Assembly: GCA_008921705.1 (NCBI GenBank)
Contig: VFFE01009189.1
Location: 2,434,429-2,498,428, forward strand
Source: Burhinus oedicnemus
Taxonomy: Eukaryota; Chordata; Aves; Charadriiformes; Burhinidae
DNA: 64,000 nt
Reading direction: 5' to 3'
The notes beneath the pieces are model-generated. The model saw only the letters and a list, made by a program, of their open reading frames with translations. It did not search any database and was not told where the DNA came from. Position numbers and translations under genes: made by a program. Numbering within the stretch: position 1 is the stretch's first letter; every line of letters starts with the position of its first letter. Of this stretch, positions 25,401 through 40,400 are shown piece after piece.

Positions 25401-28400
25401 CTGGCAGAGGAAAGAAAGAGATGCATTAAGTCTTGTCTGATGTAAAAACCTGTCAATACCTCCTTGTTTGAAGGATGTGAAAGCTACCCTTCCTTTTAAA
25501 AATTATTTTATAGAATCATAGAATCATCTAGGTTGGAAGGGACCTTTAAGATCATCGAGTCCAACCATCAACCTAACGCTGCCAAAACCACCACTAAACC
25601 ATGTCCCTCAGCACCATGCCTACCCGTCTTTTAAATACCTCCAGGGATGGCGATTCCACCACTTCCCTGGGCAGCCTCTTCCAATGTTTGATAATGCTTT
25701 TGGTGAAGAAATTCTTCCTAGTATCCAATCTAAACCTCCCCTGGTGTAACTTGAGGCCATTTCCTCTTGTTCTATCACTTCTTACTTGGGAGAAGAGACC
25801 GACTCCCACCTCCCTACAGCATCCTCTCAGGTAGTTGTAGAGAGCAATAAGGTCTCCCCTCAGCCTCCTTTTCTCCAGACTAAACAACCCCAGTTCCCTC
25901 AGCTGCTCCTCATATGACTTCTTCTCTAGACCCCTCACCAGCTTCATTGCCCTTCATTTTAATGAGGATTATCACCATGATCTGTACTCAGGCCTGAAAA
26001 ATCAAAATTCAACAGCTCCCTTCACTGATAGACTCAAGGTGCTGTCTGGTTTTCTCTGTATCTCATCCTCAACACTGTTGGACAGGGAGTTTCCTTAGGT
26101 CTACATACAAGAGTCTTAACAGCGAGAACAAATGGCTGTAAATATGGTGATACTGATGAATAGTTGTTTACACTCGTGAATGCTGGAACACCGTACCCCT
26201 AAGAGAATTTTGTTTCAGCACAGCCAAATATTTCAGGTCCTGGCAAGAGACGAATTTCTCCATCCTACTGCAAGTCACCAGAGCAGTTGGTTCTCTGCAC
26301 AGCTTTCTTAACCATCTGCAGGGCTAGATAAGTGTTATTACTGGACCAAAACCAGTTTGATCTCTACACCCAGCAAGTCCTTGAAGAGAGGGAGACTGGG
26401 GCTCCTTTTACAAGACTGGCATTTGTGTTCTGTTAAGAATGGTGTGAGGCAAGAGTATGAACTGCCAAGGTACATCAGACATTTCATTCACTGTCGTTCA
26501 CTTGCCTGTTAAAAGTCCAGACTCCAACTGCTGAAATTCATCCACCTCGACAGAAAAATAAATGCTTACTTCATAACACCAGATTCAATAATACAAAGTG
26601 TTCAAGTCATCCACAGCCAGGAATGCTTTTCCAGCAAATTTGTTGAAGTCCTCTGTATTGCCTTTGCCAAACCACACTGATCAAACAGTACGATGAAGGA
26701 CACAGCACAACCTACATCCCCCTGTCAATATTCCCTAACTTCCTTACCTTCCTTAGACGTGCTTGGAAAATATGCTCTAGTTTATGAAGCAGCAGACCTG
26801 GATGAAATGAATGGTAGGACCTGGACACTGGAGACTGATCCAAAGAAGACTGAGGTATCTACAATTAAGGCATTGCAATTCCTAGCTGAGAGTCGCTTGG
26901 CTCGGAAACCCTTGGATGGCACCACGCAAAAGGAAAAGCAGGCAGAAACACAGCGGCCTTGTGATACATGGCCTCTCTCCTTACCTTGCTGGCTGTTTGC
27001 CTGGAGGAGCTTGGACTCAAGCGTTCACTCTGCACAGAAGGAAGCACCAAGCTCTGATGATGTCCTGATGGAGGCAGCAGCCGCGTCCGTGGCCCTACCC
27101 GTAACTGACCCATTCCCATCAAACGGGCAGAGCTTGAGTCTGTATCAAGGCACCTGCACAACTTCTCCAGAGTGCAGCCTAAGGCGATGAGTGAACATGT
27201 GCTTGCATGCAAGGACACCTGGCTGGCAGGCAAGACGGGGCGGCCACAGTAACTGCCAAACCCCCTCTCGCAGCATGTACAAGGCAGTAGGTGTCTCTGA
27301 TCCTGCTCAGAACCAATTCCTCCGTGAACGGATACACAGTCACCAAGCCAGGGTGCCAAAGCTGTTGCAGCATAGCTGTGATTCAAGGCCTGTTTATGTG
27401 TTTGCAGCTATTGACACTAGCAAACCTTAACTGTGCTGCTCCTCTTTCTTTCATTTTTGGGGAGGGCTCAGTGGTCTTTCCCTGGGTTTTTTTTCCTCTT
27501 TTTTTTTTTCCCAAATATTGCAGCAACTTCATTGCTTCAGACACTAAGTTCAGTTGTACCCGTGCAGCTTATATTCCCATACTCACTATCAAGACTAAAG
27601 ACTACTTGAAACGTTACTGGAGGACTGTAACTCCATCTAGTGTCTGTATTTGCAGTATACTCCCTTCCATAGGATTTTATACAATAGGAGCATTTGGAGA
27701 CCTTTTTTAATATCTCTTGAGGGATTGCAGGTATCTATATAATGAGCTCGTTAGGAACAAGCACAGCAAAGTTTCATTATGGAGTAAAAGAAAAAAAAAA
27801 AAAGAGCTCATCAAAACAGGTATCCAAAATTCACTTTTCACCTTAAACAGACCCGGTTTGGGCTGAAAAGTTGAGCGCATTAGCAAAACACTGTGCTCAA
27901 GTCAAAGCCTCATAAATTCCTGGGCCGGTCTCTGCTGTAGCCGCTGTATGTTTGTGCTGCTTTTGTTTCAGAGCAGGCCCAGACCGCAGCAATTCAGAGC
28001 TCCCCGTGGCTCGCTCCGCTCTGCAGCCCAGCCAAGCCTTCAGGGGCTTGCTGTGAAATATCGTCTGGTCACGGGGAACACAGAGCGAATCCTTGCATTT
28101 TTGTTTGTAGATTCCTGTGTCCAGGGTGCTTTTTAATCCAGGAAACGTCCTGCGTGGTTTCTTTGCCCCATAGGTACAGAAACTATATGGTTAACTTGGC
28201 AATAAGATTTCCTACTGCTAAGTGTTATGTTAAAAGCCATGTCAAAAACTGGCGCTCTCAGTTCTTGGTTCCTAAAGTATCTCAGATCCTCTGATTACTA
28301 AAGATGCGGCATTATTATTGCTCCCCTTTTTCACTGTTTCTAAACACAGATGCAAGTTCCTATTTCAATAAATATCTGAAATTCTCCCATAATACAACCC

Positions 28401-31400
28401 CAAAGTCTTCTCTAATTCATTTTTCCTCTTTGCTACCAGAATACCCTGCAGTTAGTAATTATGGGATGATCTGCTCCCAGAAAAACCTCTCCCCAAAATA
28501 AGCTAAAAATCCTGAAGAGTAAAAGCAAAAGCTCTTGCTTATTCTTTCCTCTTTACTATTATGAATATAAATTTATAATCACTTCTTGACTTAAGCTACC
28601 TGGGTGCCAAAATACATGTTTGAAAGTGACTGAGAAAGGATTTTTTAATTGTTAGAATGTAAGTATGGTTCACTTCCTACATTCATTTTTAATGGATGCT
28701 TTGTAGCTTGGAGCAAAATTTGGAACCCAAAACAGGGAGAAAAGCCGAGCTAAGAGACTCTTGAAAAGGAAAATCTAGCTGTAGTCAGATCCTACCATTA
28801 CCAGACCTCCGCGCTGTAAAGTAAATTGGCCTTCATTTTCAGAAACAAATCTGACCTAAAAGCTTCTGGCTCTCCATAATGCTGAAGAGAAAGCAACCAC
28901 ATGGAATAATACAAATTATGTTCTTAAGCAAAGTTCACAAGCTTCTCACTAAGCCCTTCCAGTCACCGAGCTACTGACTCAATTACTCCAATTGCTGTAA
29001 CAAGCCAGGTTCCCACAAATTATTCTGGATGAAAAGTGTAAGGTAGAATGAAATCTTTTTAGCACTGTCATTTAGTTTGAATAGACACTACCAAAAATAT
29101 TTTAGACGGCAATAAAAGTAACTGCCTTTTGGAGGACGTACAGAATAATATATTTATTTGCATTTCTTTTCCGTTCCTTCAGTCTCTCAGCAGTAGCACC
29201 GAGAGAGCTTGATTCATCTCCTAAGATGTTCGTAAAGAAGAGATTCAATTTCTAAAAGAAAATATTAATTTCTGGAAATCAAGCCAAACTGCTCCTCTCA
29301 GACCGTCAAAGTCTCTCAGGACAGGCAGATTCAAACCCTCTCTTTGGACACTTGGAGAGATGAATCAAATCTAACATACGGTTCCACCCAGGGATTACGG
29401 CAAGAACACATTTGAACACCTTGGGAAATTATTTACTATCTCTTAACATTATCACTAATGTATTCCATCAAGCGTGAAATTGTTTGAAAATCACTATCCG
29501 CCTAATGGTGCGATGCTATGTAATTAACTAAGTATGAGTCCTTCTGATTGACATCTGCCAATGACGGATGATAGAAGCTGTGGAAATGTACAAGTGCAAA
29601 CGAACGTTCAGGAGCTTTTAGGAACATTATGCTTTATTTACAATTTTGGAGTAAAAAATTAACGGAAATTATACTGAAAGAATGAAGGTACTTACCTTAT
29701 AGAAAAAGAGAAAAAGCCCAAAGAACAGACTGTAGAGATCCGCAGTCAGAATACCCAGGTTGACCGAGGTTGCGCTGGTAACTTTGATCACTACTGGCAT
29801 GAAGCTATACAGCCCAAACATACACAGGGCAAAGACTGTGAACAGCAATGCTGTAAAACAAGATGACAATTTACTCCTAGGACACGGAATAATGATTTTT
29901 AAAGAACACTGATATTCTTCAGATGCTTTAAAACTACACGTTTTTATCTTTTAGGATAAGGTCTCCTAAAAGATACGGGAATGTAAATTTAAGAAAAACA
30001 TGGTAGAAATATTTCTTTTTCAAGACTACCTTGTATTGCAAAATTACTGTATCTATACAAGAAATTTCTTGTTCTTTCCCAGTTAACGTAAGAGCTGACT
30101 GAAGAAATGTAAAGCTACATTTCTTAATAACGTATGGTTCTGCTGAGATCAAAATGTGTCACAAAATCCATTTTCCCAGTATTTCATTTAGGAAGGGCAA
30201 CCGAAAAACATTCTTGCGATGTTCCAACACCAAACATGTCTCTGATAAAACAGGTTTAATTTTCCCTTTTTGCAATTTATTTTGAAAAATTGTTTCATGC
30301 TATATGAAAAACGCAAAACCTGAGCTCAAAGGTTTTAATGTTCAATCCTGCAAACCTTATCTCTTTGCTGAGCTGTGAAGTTTGCGGAAAGTAAATTTGT
30401 GACAATAATATGAATGCTGCTTAGCATCCAGAGAAAGAAAATTAAATCCCCAGCATTTGAAGTCTAAATGGTTATCATTTTCCAGTGTGTTGTAAAAATG
30501 CACATAATTTTGTCATACACATACCAATTTTCCAGTTCCATTGAATTCTCATTATCTCCCTATGTTCCACAATGGCTCTAGAGTTAGAGAAGAGATACAA
30601 TATAGTAAAAAGGAAAAAAAAAAAAAAGCATAGCGTACTCAAATAGAGAATTTAATTACCAGAATATATAAGAAACATTTTGATTTATAATCCCTTAATT
30701 TTTTGTTTGAAATTTTATTGAATGACACTAACTCCAACATCTAACAAGCATGAAAAAAGACTTGAAAATTGAAGTGCCTGAAAGTCAAGAGCACTTTTAT
30801 TTAATTCTTATGCCTTCTTCCCAGGCTTTTTCATCCTTCAGAGATTCAGTTTTATTTGATAGACCATTTGGAGAAATTATTAACTATAATGATGAGAAAT
30901 GAGGAACATAAAATTCATTAGATAGACTTAAGTGCACGTGGTCTGTTACTCTAACATGGTTATTTTAAAGTATACACGGCTTCATTTTAAACTGAAGTTT
31001 AATATGGAAGACCTCCTGCTAATGATTATCTTCTAAACTTTTCCACATAGAAAATCCATTAAGAAATACATTCCTGTGAACAGTCCTCAGCATACTGAGA
31101 GTCCTCATGAAGATCAACAAAATAAAAAATACAGCCAAGTACCGTTATGTGTTCAATGGCAGGATTTCAGCTTTAGAATTGCTGTAATAAGAGTAGTGCA
31201 AATAAAAAGGATATAGAACAGACGTTAATCAGTAACAAAAATAAAATTCAAGTGGAAGGACTCCCATATAGGCCAAATACAGACGTATCAAAGAATTAAT
31301 TGAATAACATCATCATTTCACGGTAGACAAGCAATCATCTGTAGAATATTCTTAATTAGTTTTAAAATAAATATTAGATCCTTACAGCTGTAGACCGCTG

Positions 31401-34400
31401 ATAACAGTCCCAAACAATCCCACCATTCCTAGAAACTCCACTCTGCTCAGATTTTTCACAATGTATTCCTCACTCACATTAGAAATGGCATACAAAGAAG
31501 CACCAAGAAGCACTAAGACATCTCCAATCACCACGTCACTACCTGTACAGAAATATTAATCCACAATAAGGGTAATGCTACAAACACTTTTTAACTTTCC
31601 TTAAAAAGACAAGCAAATTTATCTCTAACATCTCTGCCTTCCTAGCGCCTTCCAGGGTAATGGGAAAGGAAACATGTCCTGTGCGTGCAGATGAGCGGCC
31701 GGTGGCTGAGCACGGACTCTGCCACCCACTCACCTCACCCAGCGCAGTCTGGAATGAGCTAAACCCGGCACTGAAGTCTCACCCTGACCAAGCCACTGCT
31801 GTGTAGTCTGGTCCAATTCTACCTCTGTTGACCTTAGGCACTGTAGGGACTTCAGAAAATTCCTCGTTAGAGATGCTCTCCGGCTTTCTGAATATTGCCC
31901 CTGCTTTTGCAGTAAGGCCTGATTCAAGTCCTGCTAAAACCAGTCTATTGATTTCAGCGGGACCTGACAGGTCTGAAGTGGGGGCTGCAGATGGGTGGTA
32001 TCACGTGTCCTGCTGCGATTTATTTATACTGTGCAAATGGGACTCCCTGATACAATCGCTTATCAAGTAAATGCTGTTATGCATCAGCTAAATAGCAAGA
32101 GGATCACTGTTGTTTAAATCCTTGAATTGATTTAAAATCTCCTTCCCTGAGCCAGTTGGCAATCACTTAAGAAAGTATGTCTGAAATATGAGGGTAAGCA
32201 GTAGCAAGGATACCCAGCTCAGCATACAAAGTCCTAAAGTCTCAGGGAAAGAAGATTTTTATCCCTTAAGGCTGAGATACTTGTACCACATAGCATTAAA
32301 GCTAAACCTCAGTTTGCCTTGACGGGGCCTTACCTACAGTAAGGCCCCAAAATAACGGCATATGGGCTTATCGCTATGCTGCTGGATATTCACCTGAAAT
32401 TCACCTTGCCTCACACCCATTGGCTCTGAAAATTCAAAATTCTTATTCAAAATAAGATTGCTATGATATGGGTTGATTTAGGCATCTGTCATAGAGAAGA
32501 TGAGACCTGTCCTCATCTGCGCCCAGCTGGATCCTAGTGCCCAGAGCCCAGCCTCCCTCCCGGAGGTCCCAGGAATCCCAGCATCCTGCCCACATCTCCT
32601 CTTGCTCTGCCATCGTAAACCCCTGCTTTCCAGGCTGTGGCTGGTGGGCCTCGGGGATATGCGGACCATTTCTGTTGGGTCTGCCAAAGATGACTCAGAG
32701 GAGTCAGCCTGCTCTTAAGTGACTTCTGATTTGCTGTTTGAGCTCATAGAAAACTGCAAATCAGAGAAGTCTGGCTGCCAGCAGGCCGACACCACGTAAG
32801 CAAGAGAAGGTTTGCAGGGAGAGGCAGCATCTGTTATTAGACCATCTCACATGATTAGTAAAAGTGAACAAGCTTTCACCAATGAGGCCCTTCATCAGGT
32901 CTGATGAACAGCAGCAAAATTTAAGCTTAACACAAGTGTTTCTCTTTTAAGGTGGAAGAAATAATCCACATCTACAAGCAAACAAATTTCACAGCTCCCA
33001 AAAAAATCAACATCTTCTCAGCCACTATCTTCTTGGACAAGAAATACAAACAGCAGCGTGTCTTCTCCTGTTCTGTCTTAAAATAAAACTATAGCCGCTC
33101 CCCCCGCATCTGCTCCTCTTTCTCCTTTGCAAGTTAGCCCACCATGGGAACCATCTCTCCGCTCTTCCCCCCGCTGCAATAAAGGGCTCCTTACCTTCGC
33201 TTTCCTGCCTCCCTGCCAAAATGTCTGCACCCACCATTGTTCCTACACCCAGCAAACAGACGGCAACAGCAAGAAAATGGATCAGCCTGTATCTTGCACG
33301 GAGAATGAACCACGACAAAGCCATCAGCACAGGAATCCCAAAACAGTCCAGCAGCTGTGTGTACAGAGAAATGGTTTGAATTAGAAACCCATCCCAAATC
33401 TGGATTGCACTATCCTGAAAGCAAATGATTTTACTTTCCGTTCCTACCAGATGTTAATGAAAGCCACAAAACAACCCCAGTGGATTTGTTTAAAAGAGAG
33501 GTCAGACCCACACTTTACCATGAAAAGCATTTTGCAAGCGAAGGAGGAGCTGGGGTGGGGGGTCCACTCTCTCCTAGTAGAAAGGCACCGATATAGAAAC
33601 CCTTCTAATGATGGATCTAATTAATCTTTGCTGCCTCACAAATGAATGCTAGGATGTTGCTCTGAAACTGCATTGCTCCCTGTGACACCAATACAAGGAG
33701 GTGGTTCACCAACATTTCCTTTCTCCCCAGCAGGTTTTGTCTAGCTCGTCTTTTCACTCCTCAAATCTGTAATCAGGATTTAGGGATCCACATACGCAAA
33801 GTAAAAATCTGGAACTACTGAAGGACACAAGTGATCTGATTTTACTTTGAAGTGACTAGGACAAGAATCTGACCCTGCAGTTTTGGTTTTGAATGTTTTT
33901 TCCCCAACTGGATCCTACTGAAATCTGGTGCATGTGCTGGGAGCCATGTGTAAAATTAGTAGAAGGAAGATAGGAAGGGAAAAACAGCTTTCCTAAAGTC
34001 ACCTTCACTATCATTCAGCTTCCTACAAAAGCACGTACAAGCCACCAATGCGTTTCCATTACTCTGTTAGAGCTGACTCTCTGTCAGAAGCAGGTAACCC
34101 ACTCTAATTCACCCATGCCATGGCAGCAGACACACAAGGCAGCTGGAGTTTCGAAGCACTTCAGAGGGGTTTGCAGACACGGCCCCGAGCAGGCTTAATA
34201 GCTAAGTTTCAAGGATGTCTGTTTTCCATGACAAGCAGTGACACTGACTTCTCTTTCCTTTTTCCATTATCTCCTCTCTGTGTGTTCCTAAAAACCTACA
34301 TATCTTTGCCGTCCTGTTAGACCTACCCATCTTCTACCCATTCTCCTTCATTACAGAAAATACCAAGAGTTAGCGGTGTACTTAATACAGAAAAACACAC

Positions 34401-37400
34401 TGCAGCATAAGATGGGCATAATGTTCTAGAATAACCAAATAATACCAAGAACATTGAGCTAATCAGAATTGGCTTAACATTTGATTCAACAAAATAGACT
34501 TTGTTTCTGAATTTGTCTGGAAGAAAAAAAAAGGTGTATTTTCTGATCTGCCTCAGTAGAGTGCCACAAGGGAACATATAAGGGAACAGTCTACAGCTGA
34601 ACATATAGTCAGCCTTCCAAAAACTGTTCACAAATTACTGTCAAATGTCAGACCTTAAAACTTGGCCTCTTGAAGTCACTGTGAAGTATTAGGTCCAGGT
34701 CAATAGGACTGGGGCATAATCATTACAATCAAGCGAAGAGCCCTTAGTCCTTAAAATTCATTGCCAACCTCTGCCTGCCTAAGTGTACCACTGCAATCAT
34801 CTTCTGTGCTGGCTTCTGTTCATTCAGCCATTGTCCCCAAGGGTTTTAACCAAATTCGTAAGGCTTTCATGATACGTCTGGTTTTACTTGTTCATAACTA
34901 CAGATATTAAAGTCTTAGAACCATAGCATTAAGGGGAGTTATTACAGGTTAAATCCTAACAGTGCCTCTAACCCTTCCATCTATTTGTCTTTGCTCCTTG
35001 GATTGCCTCCAGCTTGTCCAGTTTGTAAAGTCTGTAAAGTGCAAAAGTACTTGCCTAGACTGTATTATGAGACATTACAACCACCCAAGTCCTAATATAC
35101 GATACCACATATTTCGATACAACTTTGCTCTAGTGAAAAATATCATACTGTGAGTTTCTGTCTCATCACAGGCCTTTTTCCTGTATCTTACCTTTAGTCT
35201 AGGCTCAAGAAAAACCTTCTAACATTTCCTCCAAATTTAACTGTTTTGACTAGTATCAAACAACAAGAAATATTACAAACATTAGGAAGCAAATTTTTTA
35301 CGCCCCTAGTAGTTGACATCTCTTCTACTAATAAGAAAGATTTCACTTCCCTCTTAATTGAGATGTTACCATGTGGCTTTCCAACCTCCAAGCAGTTTTT
35401 CAACAGAAACAGAAAGAGTGAAAGAAAAAATCCTTTAAAAAAAATAATCTTAATTAGGAAGTGAGGGAGTAGTATATAACAAGCCAGAAGATCTTTCAGT
35501 AATGCCAGATGGAGAATTGCTGCATCCAGATCAATAACATACTGTAGAGCAATAGCATCCTGGTTAGAGGACTGGCAGCCAGGACACACAGGCACCAAAT
35601 GATGAAGAACACATCCTGGTAATCTATTCCAGGGGACAATTACCCTCAATTACAGATGGAAGAAATCAGATTTCCAACTACTGGATCTTGCCTTTCCTTC
35701 GTCTACTAAGTTACAGAGCTCTTGGGTGGAAAATGCTCTCTTCTGTACAGGATCAAGATCAAAGAGGTGCAAAGCAGATATAACATTGCAATGAATTGTG
35801 TCAATGGAACCATTTAAAAGAATAAAGTTTTTTTAATTCAGGTTTTATGACATTTACAGCAGTACTGCGGTACTGATTACTACTGCCAGTAGGGCATCAG
35901 CAAACTCTCATCTTATTCAATTCTAGCCCATATTTTTACAAGGGAAAAAACATAACTTGTTGATTTGATTTACAAATGTTTTGACTCAAGCTAGGCTTTG
36001 GCCACACTGTTCATAGGAGGTTTTAAAGGTAGGGTGAGTAAATTATTAAAAGATGTTTTAATACATGGTTAATAAATTATCATAGACTGTTGGAGGTCAT
36101 TGGTTTGCTTATAATTGCCAGCTCCAGCCAGCTTTGTGAGCAAGAAAGCTCAACAGCTCATCCTCCTTGCTGCCCTGCACGGCTCCCTTCGGGCAGCCTC
36201 CAGCTGATCCCCAAGGGCTCATCCCGCATTTTCTCCTGTTGAGGTTAACACTCTTCCATCAGCTGATATTCTGTCAATAGCTGCCTGTAAAATGCCTCCA
36301 CCTGAATTATCTACAGAGAAAATGCTAATTGTGCCAAATAATATGCTAACAGCATGGAAGCACAGCTGTGCTGCTTGTTTTTTGCTAGGGAATATGTGGT
36401 CAAACAGCAGCACAGTCAAGTCCTGCCACAAGACAGAAGGACACTGACAGCAAGCAGTCTCACTGGCACTGCTGAAGCCACAGCCGAACAGAAACAGTTA
36501 CAGTTGTGGATCAAAGTCTTTTTCTTTATTTACAGAGAAATGGGAGCTGCTGTCCCCATGTTATCTCCTTAAAAATCTCCCAACCCCTTCCGTGCAATGC
36601 TAGGATTTGATAACTAAAGGAAAATCAGGTTTGCTTTTGTGTGCACATGTGAGAAAATACATGGAAGTTCCTTGCTGAGCCGAGAAAACTTATCTTTGAA
36701 GATAAGTTTCATAGGGCTGAGCTGAAGCTCCAGCCAGCCAGTATTTGAACAGTGATTACCCTGTATTCAGGAAGGTGTCACATCTCCTGCGTTGCTTTTA
36801 TGCTCCCTGGGCATCCACTCACAGCCAGTGCTGCAGACAGGCCATCAGGCTGGCTCCTCTGAACCGCAGGGTCTGATGTAGCTGCAGAACTGCTTGCTAC
36901 TGACAGCCTTGCACTACAGCAAATCACAGGCTTTTTTTTTTTTGCCCCGTATCTCATTTCTGACTGGTGACTTCAGAGAATGTGCAAGAAATCTTACTGC
37001 AACAGGCAGTTTCAACAAGTTTGTAATTACTGAACTGACACTGAAGCATCAGTCTGAACGTTACCACATGGGAAGAAGGTTCAACAAATGCTCGAGTTTG
37101 GCAACTGGACAGGACAACCTACTGTATCTATTATTTCTTAATTTCTATGAAAGAAATCATGGGAATAGCTTTACTACTTCTGAGAACTTGGATCAAAGTC
37201 CTGGTGTATTCAGCTGTAAAGTATATGATCAAACAGTGTCTCGATTATCAGCTTAACTTGATCTTGAGACTGAAATATGTCATTCTTAAAGCTTTGATTT
37301 CTTAGGCATTATTTGTAAGGAAATTAAAGGCTTAATGAGTCATAACACATAAGTCTGAAGTGGAAATGTGACAATAATAATCCATCAGGCACATGTTACT

Positions 37401-40400
37401 GGTCTTTAAATAGTGCAAGGAAAAGTTACTGCAGTTCTCTAAAGAGAGCCCAGACCACGGGAGTTTATTGCTTTACAGGTAATTCTTTTAAATATTAACC
37501 CTTGTTACTTTGACTCGGTAAAACACTAACACCTCAACAGTCCTTTCCAACTAACGACTAGTTCCATATGGTACATTATTTTCATTACTCAGGTAAGTGG
37601 GGCCACGACCCCAGCCACAGACCCACCATCGCTAAGAACAGGCGTAGGCTGGCATGGCCCTGGACATGCTCCCTCCTTGCTTCTGCATCATCCCCTCCCT
37701 TCTTCCAGCAGCAGCTGTGGAGCCCCACAGGGAGCTAACCTGGGGGCCTGACACTGCTCACCCATAGCCCAGCAAAAGACAGGGTTTACTCTGACTTTGT
37801 TCAGTGCTCTGAGCCAGTTTGCTCGAGAGATTTGGCCGTGCAAGCTCAGGAGCATGCTGCTGGGGGCAGCAGAAGGCGCTAACTCTTCCAGCTGTTTATG
37901 CCCATGTCGGGTGACAAAGAAACCCCAGCCTTAGCCCTCCTGCTTGAAGAGCTATTTCAGAACACAAGATTTATCCTAGTGCAGCGATGCAGAACCAAGC
38001 ACTGGCGGTGCAGAAGATGTTGACTGCCACTTCAGGAGCTGGGCACGCTGACCTCCCTTCCATCTCTTCCAGAGAGGGGCCTGAACTGAAGTGCCACATC
38101 CAAAAGCCATAGGCATGACCCCTCGCTGCATAGTCAGCAACACCGGCTAACTATCAGTAGGTCCTCACACGTGGGGTTATGTCTCACAATGCCTCCCACA
38201 GCTTCTAGGACTAAGCAAGAGATCTACATCACTCTCCTCAGCAAGAACCTGCGCTGAGTGAGCGTTATCTGGTCCTAAATCTTTATTTTCTGTCAGGAGA
38301 AAAAGCTGAGTGGCTGTCAGCAAACTTTTAGAAGTGCTTCCTATCAAAAAAATTGGAGTTCAACTCAAGAGCTGGCACTGGGTAATACCAGCCAATTTTC
38401 TCTGCTTCCTGGAAATATTATTCACAATGCAGCATGCTCTTCTCTGTACTGCAGAGAGAAAATAGATAGTGGAAAGCTTTTTCAGGCTTAAATAGCTTCC
38501 ATGTCTGTCCTACGAAGCTCATTTCAGAAACCATTCCAAAACCGTAATAAAAGCAACAGTCCAAAACCAGAAGTCACTCCTTACCTGCACACTTGTGAGG
38601 GTTGTGTATTGGTAGGCTTTTACAATCATGTAATTGGCTTCAACATCAGCCAGTCCCAACAAAATATACTTCCACCACCGCTGTTTCAAAATTTGCCAAA
38701 GACTGTCACTGCCTGTTTAGAAGAAAGCAGCAATCAATATGTGTTTCTTTCCAACCAAACGTCGCACAGGAATCTTGCTTTTTAGAAGCATAAATAATAC
38801 TGAGATGTTCAATTTTGGTTGCCCCTACTTGAGAAAAATACAATAACAGCCAAATGCAGCCTGAGAGGAGACAATGCAAATGCTGAAAAGCAGAGAAATT
38901 CTTCCACATAAGGAAAAAATCCACGAGACCAGAGTTGTTTAAAGAGTAAATTAATAAGAATAGGAGGAATATTAAATAGCCTCTGGTAAAGAAGCTTGTT
39001 ACAACAAAGCCTGTTTTCCCTACTGTAACACAGGACTTGAAACCAAAGAGCACGTAATTTTAAACAGATATGAAATGAAATCAAATTAAATGCACATTTA
39101 ATCTGTGAAATTCATTTCCATATGTTATTAAAAGGCAAGAATTTCAGCAGGAACTTAAAAAATTAGGACGAGTATTAAGTTCTTTAGTTTCAAAATCTGA
39201 AAGGAAAATGTAGAAGAGAAAAAAAATGATGAACCAGAATCTCCCATCCCATATTTCACATACCAGTCCTAAATGCCAGCATTGTTGTATAAACTAGAAG
39301 AAGCAAAGAATAGTTGATAAAACTTTGAAACATTGGAGTATTCACTTGGTATTGTTCTGCTAGGTACTGGCTTGTAACAGCAGTCCCACAGATAAACAAG
39401 GAGAGCATCTGGCCCAGAATTATCGTTTTCAAAATATGCCTGTGAATATAAAAGACAACACAGTAAGCTTAGAATTAAACATTCAAGTTTTTAAAATAAT
39501 ATTTGCTAGTTGCACAGGGAAAATGCCATTTTTTAGGTTGAGGCTTTATTCTTTTTCTACTCCCTATCAATGTTGTTCTGATTTAGCAGTAAGCAGGGTT
39601 TTGTCTACACAGAAGATCTAGTCTAACCTCATGACAGCCATATAAGAAGTGAGGCCAGTTCAAACCACCAGTGACAGAAACTGCAATAATTTCCAAGGAT
39701 CTTCAAGCAGCTCACCTGGGAAGGCTCAAACCAATGGCAGGATCTAGTCTCATCAAGAGAGGTTTTGATACACGCGGCCTGAGTTAAATCCTTTATCCTC
39801 CACTGAATCCCATTCTGACTGTGATCAATAGAAATCTGCAACATGGAGGGTAAGGCACAACTGCCTTCAGGCTCTTCCAAGACCTGAGTCTTTGAAAGTG
39901 AGCTAAGACCCTAAGCTGAGCAGTGCTAAGGAAACACAAAAGCGTTAATCATAGAACAGCCCAGGTTGGAAGGACCTCAAAGGTCACCTGGTCCAACCTT
40001 TCATGGGAAAGGGAGCCTAGACGAGATTATCTAGCACCCTGTCCAGTCACATCTTGAAGACCTCTAGCTATGGGGACTCCATGACATCCCTGGGGAGGTT
40101 GTTCCAGTGATTGACTGTTCTCACTGTAAAAAACAAAAACAAAAACAAAAACAAACAAACAAACTTACTTATAATAAGAATTGTTATAATTAATACTTAT
40201 TGTGGATTTTTTCTGCTATATTCCATCACATCCTGCTGTAATTGAAGATACAGTTAAGAGCACATGTTGGCCAAAGATCGCGTTAGCATTTACAACTCCT
40301 TTTAAGTCCAATCCACAGCTGGGGGGGGGGGGCATGGAAACGCTCATGCTCTTTTAGTAACAATTCATCACCTAATATAAAGTGAACTATTCCAGATGTT

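Larger units (their letters stand above)
29851..33194 (-). other. SLC35F2: SLC35F2 introns 4, 5 and 6
   Basis: Intron 6 (29851-30524), intron 5 (30578-31385) and intron 4 (31543-33194) surround exons 6 and 5. They hold a poly(A) run near 30612-30627 and otherwise AT-rich sequence. No repeat family, exon or RNA gene is recognised. Confidence 0.7.

Noticed and set aside
26693..27386. 165- and 173-codon frames on opposite strands within SLC35F2 intron 7
   Set aside because: They overlap on opposite strands, show no family resemblance, and lie in an intron defined by matched splice sites.
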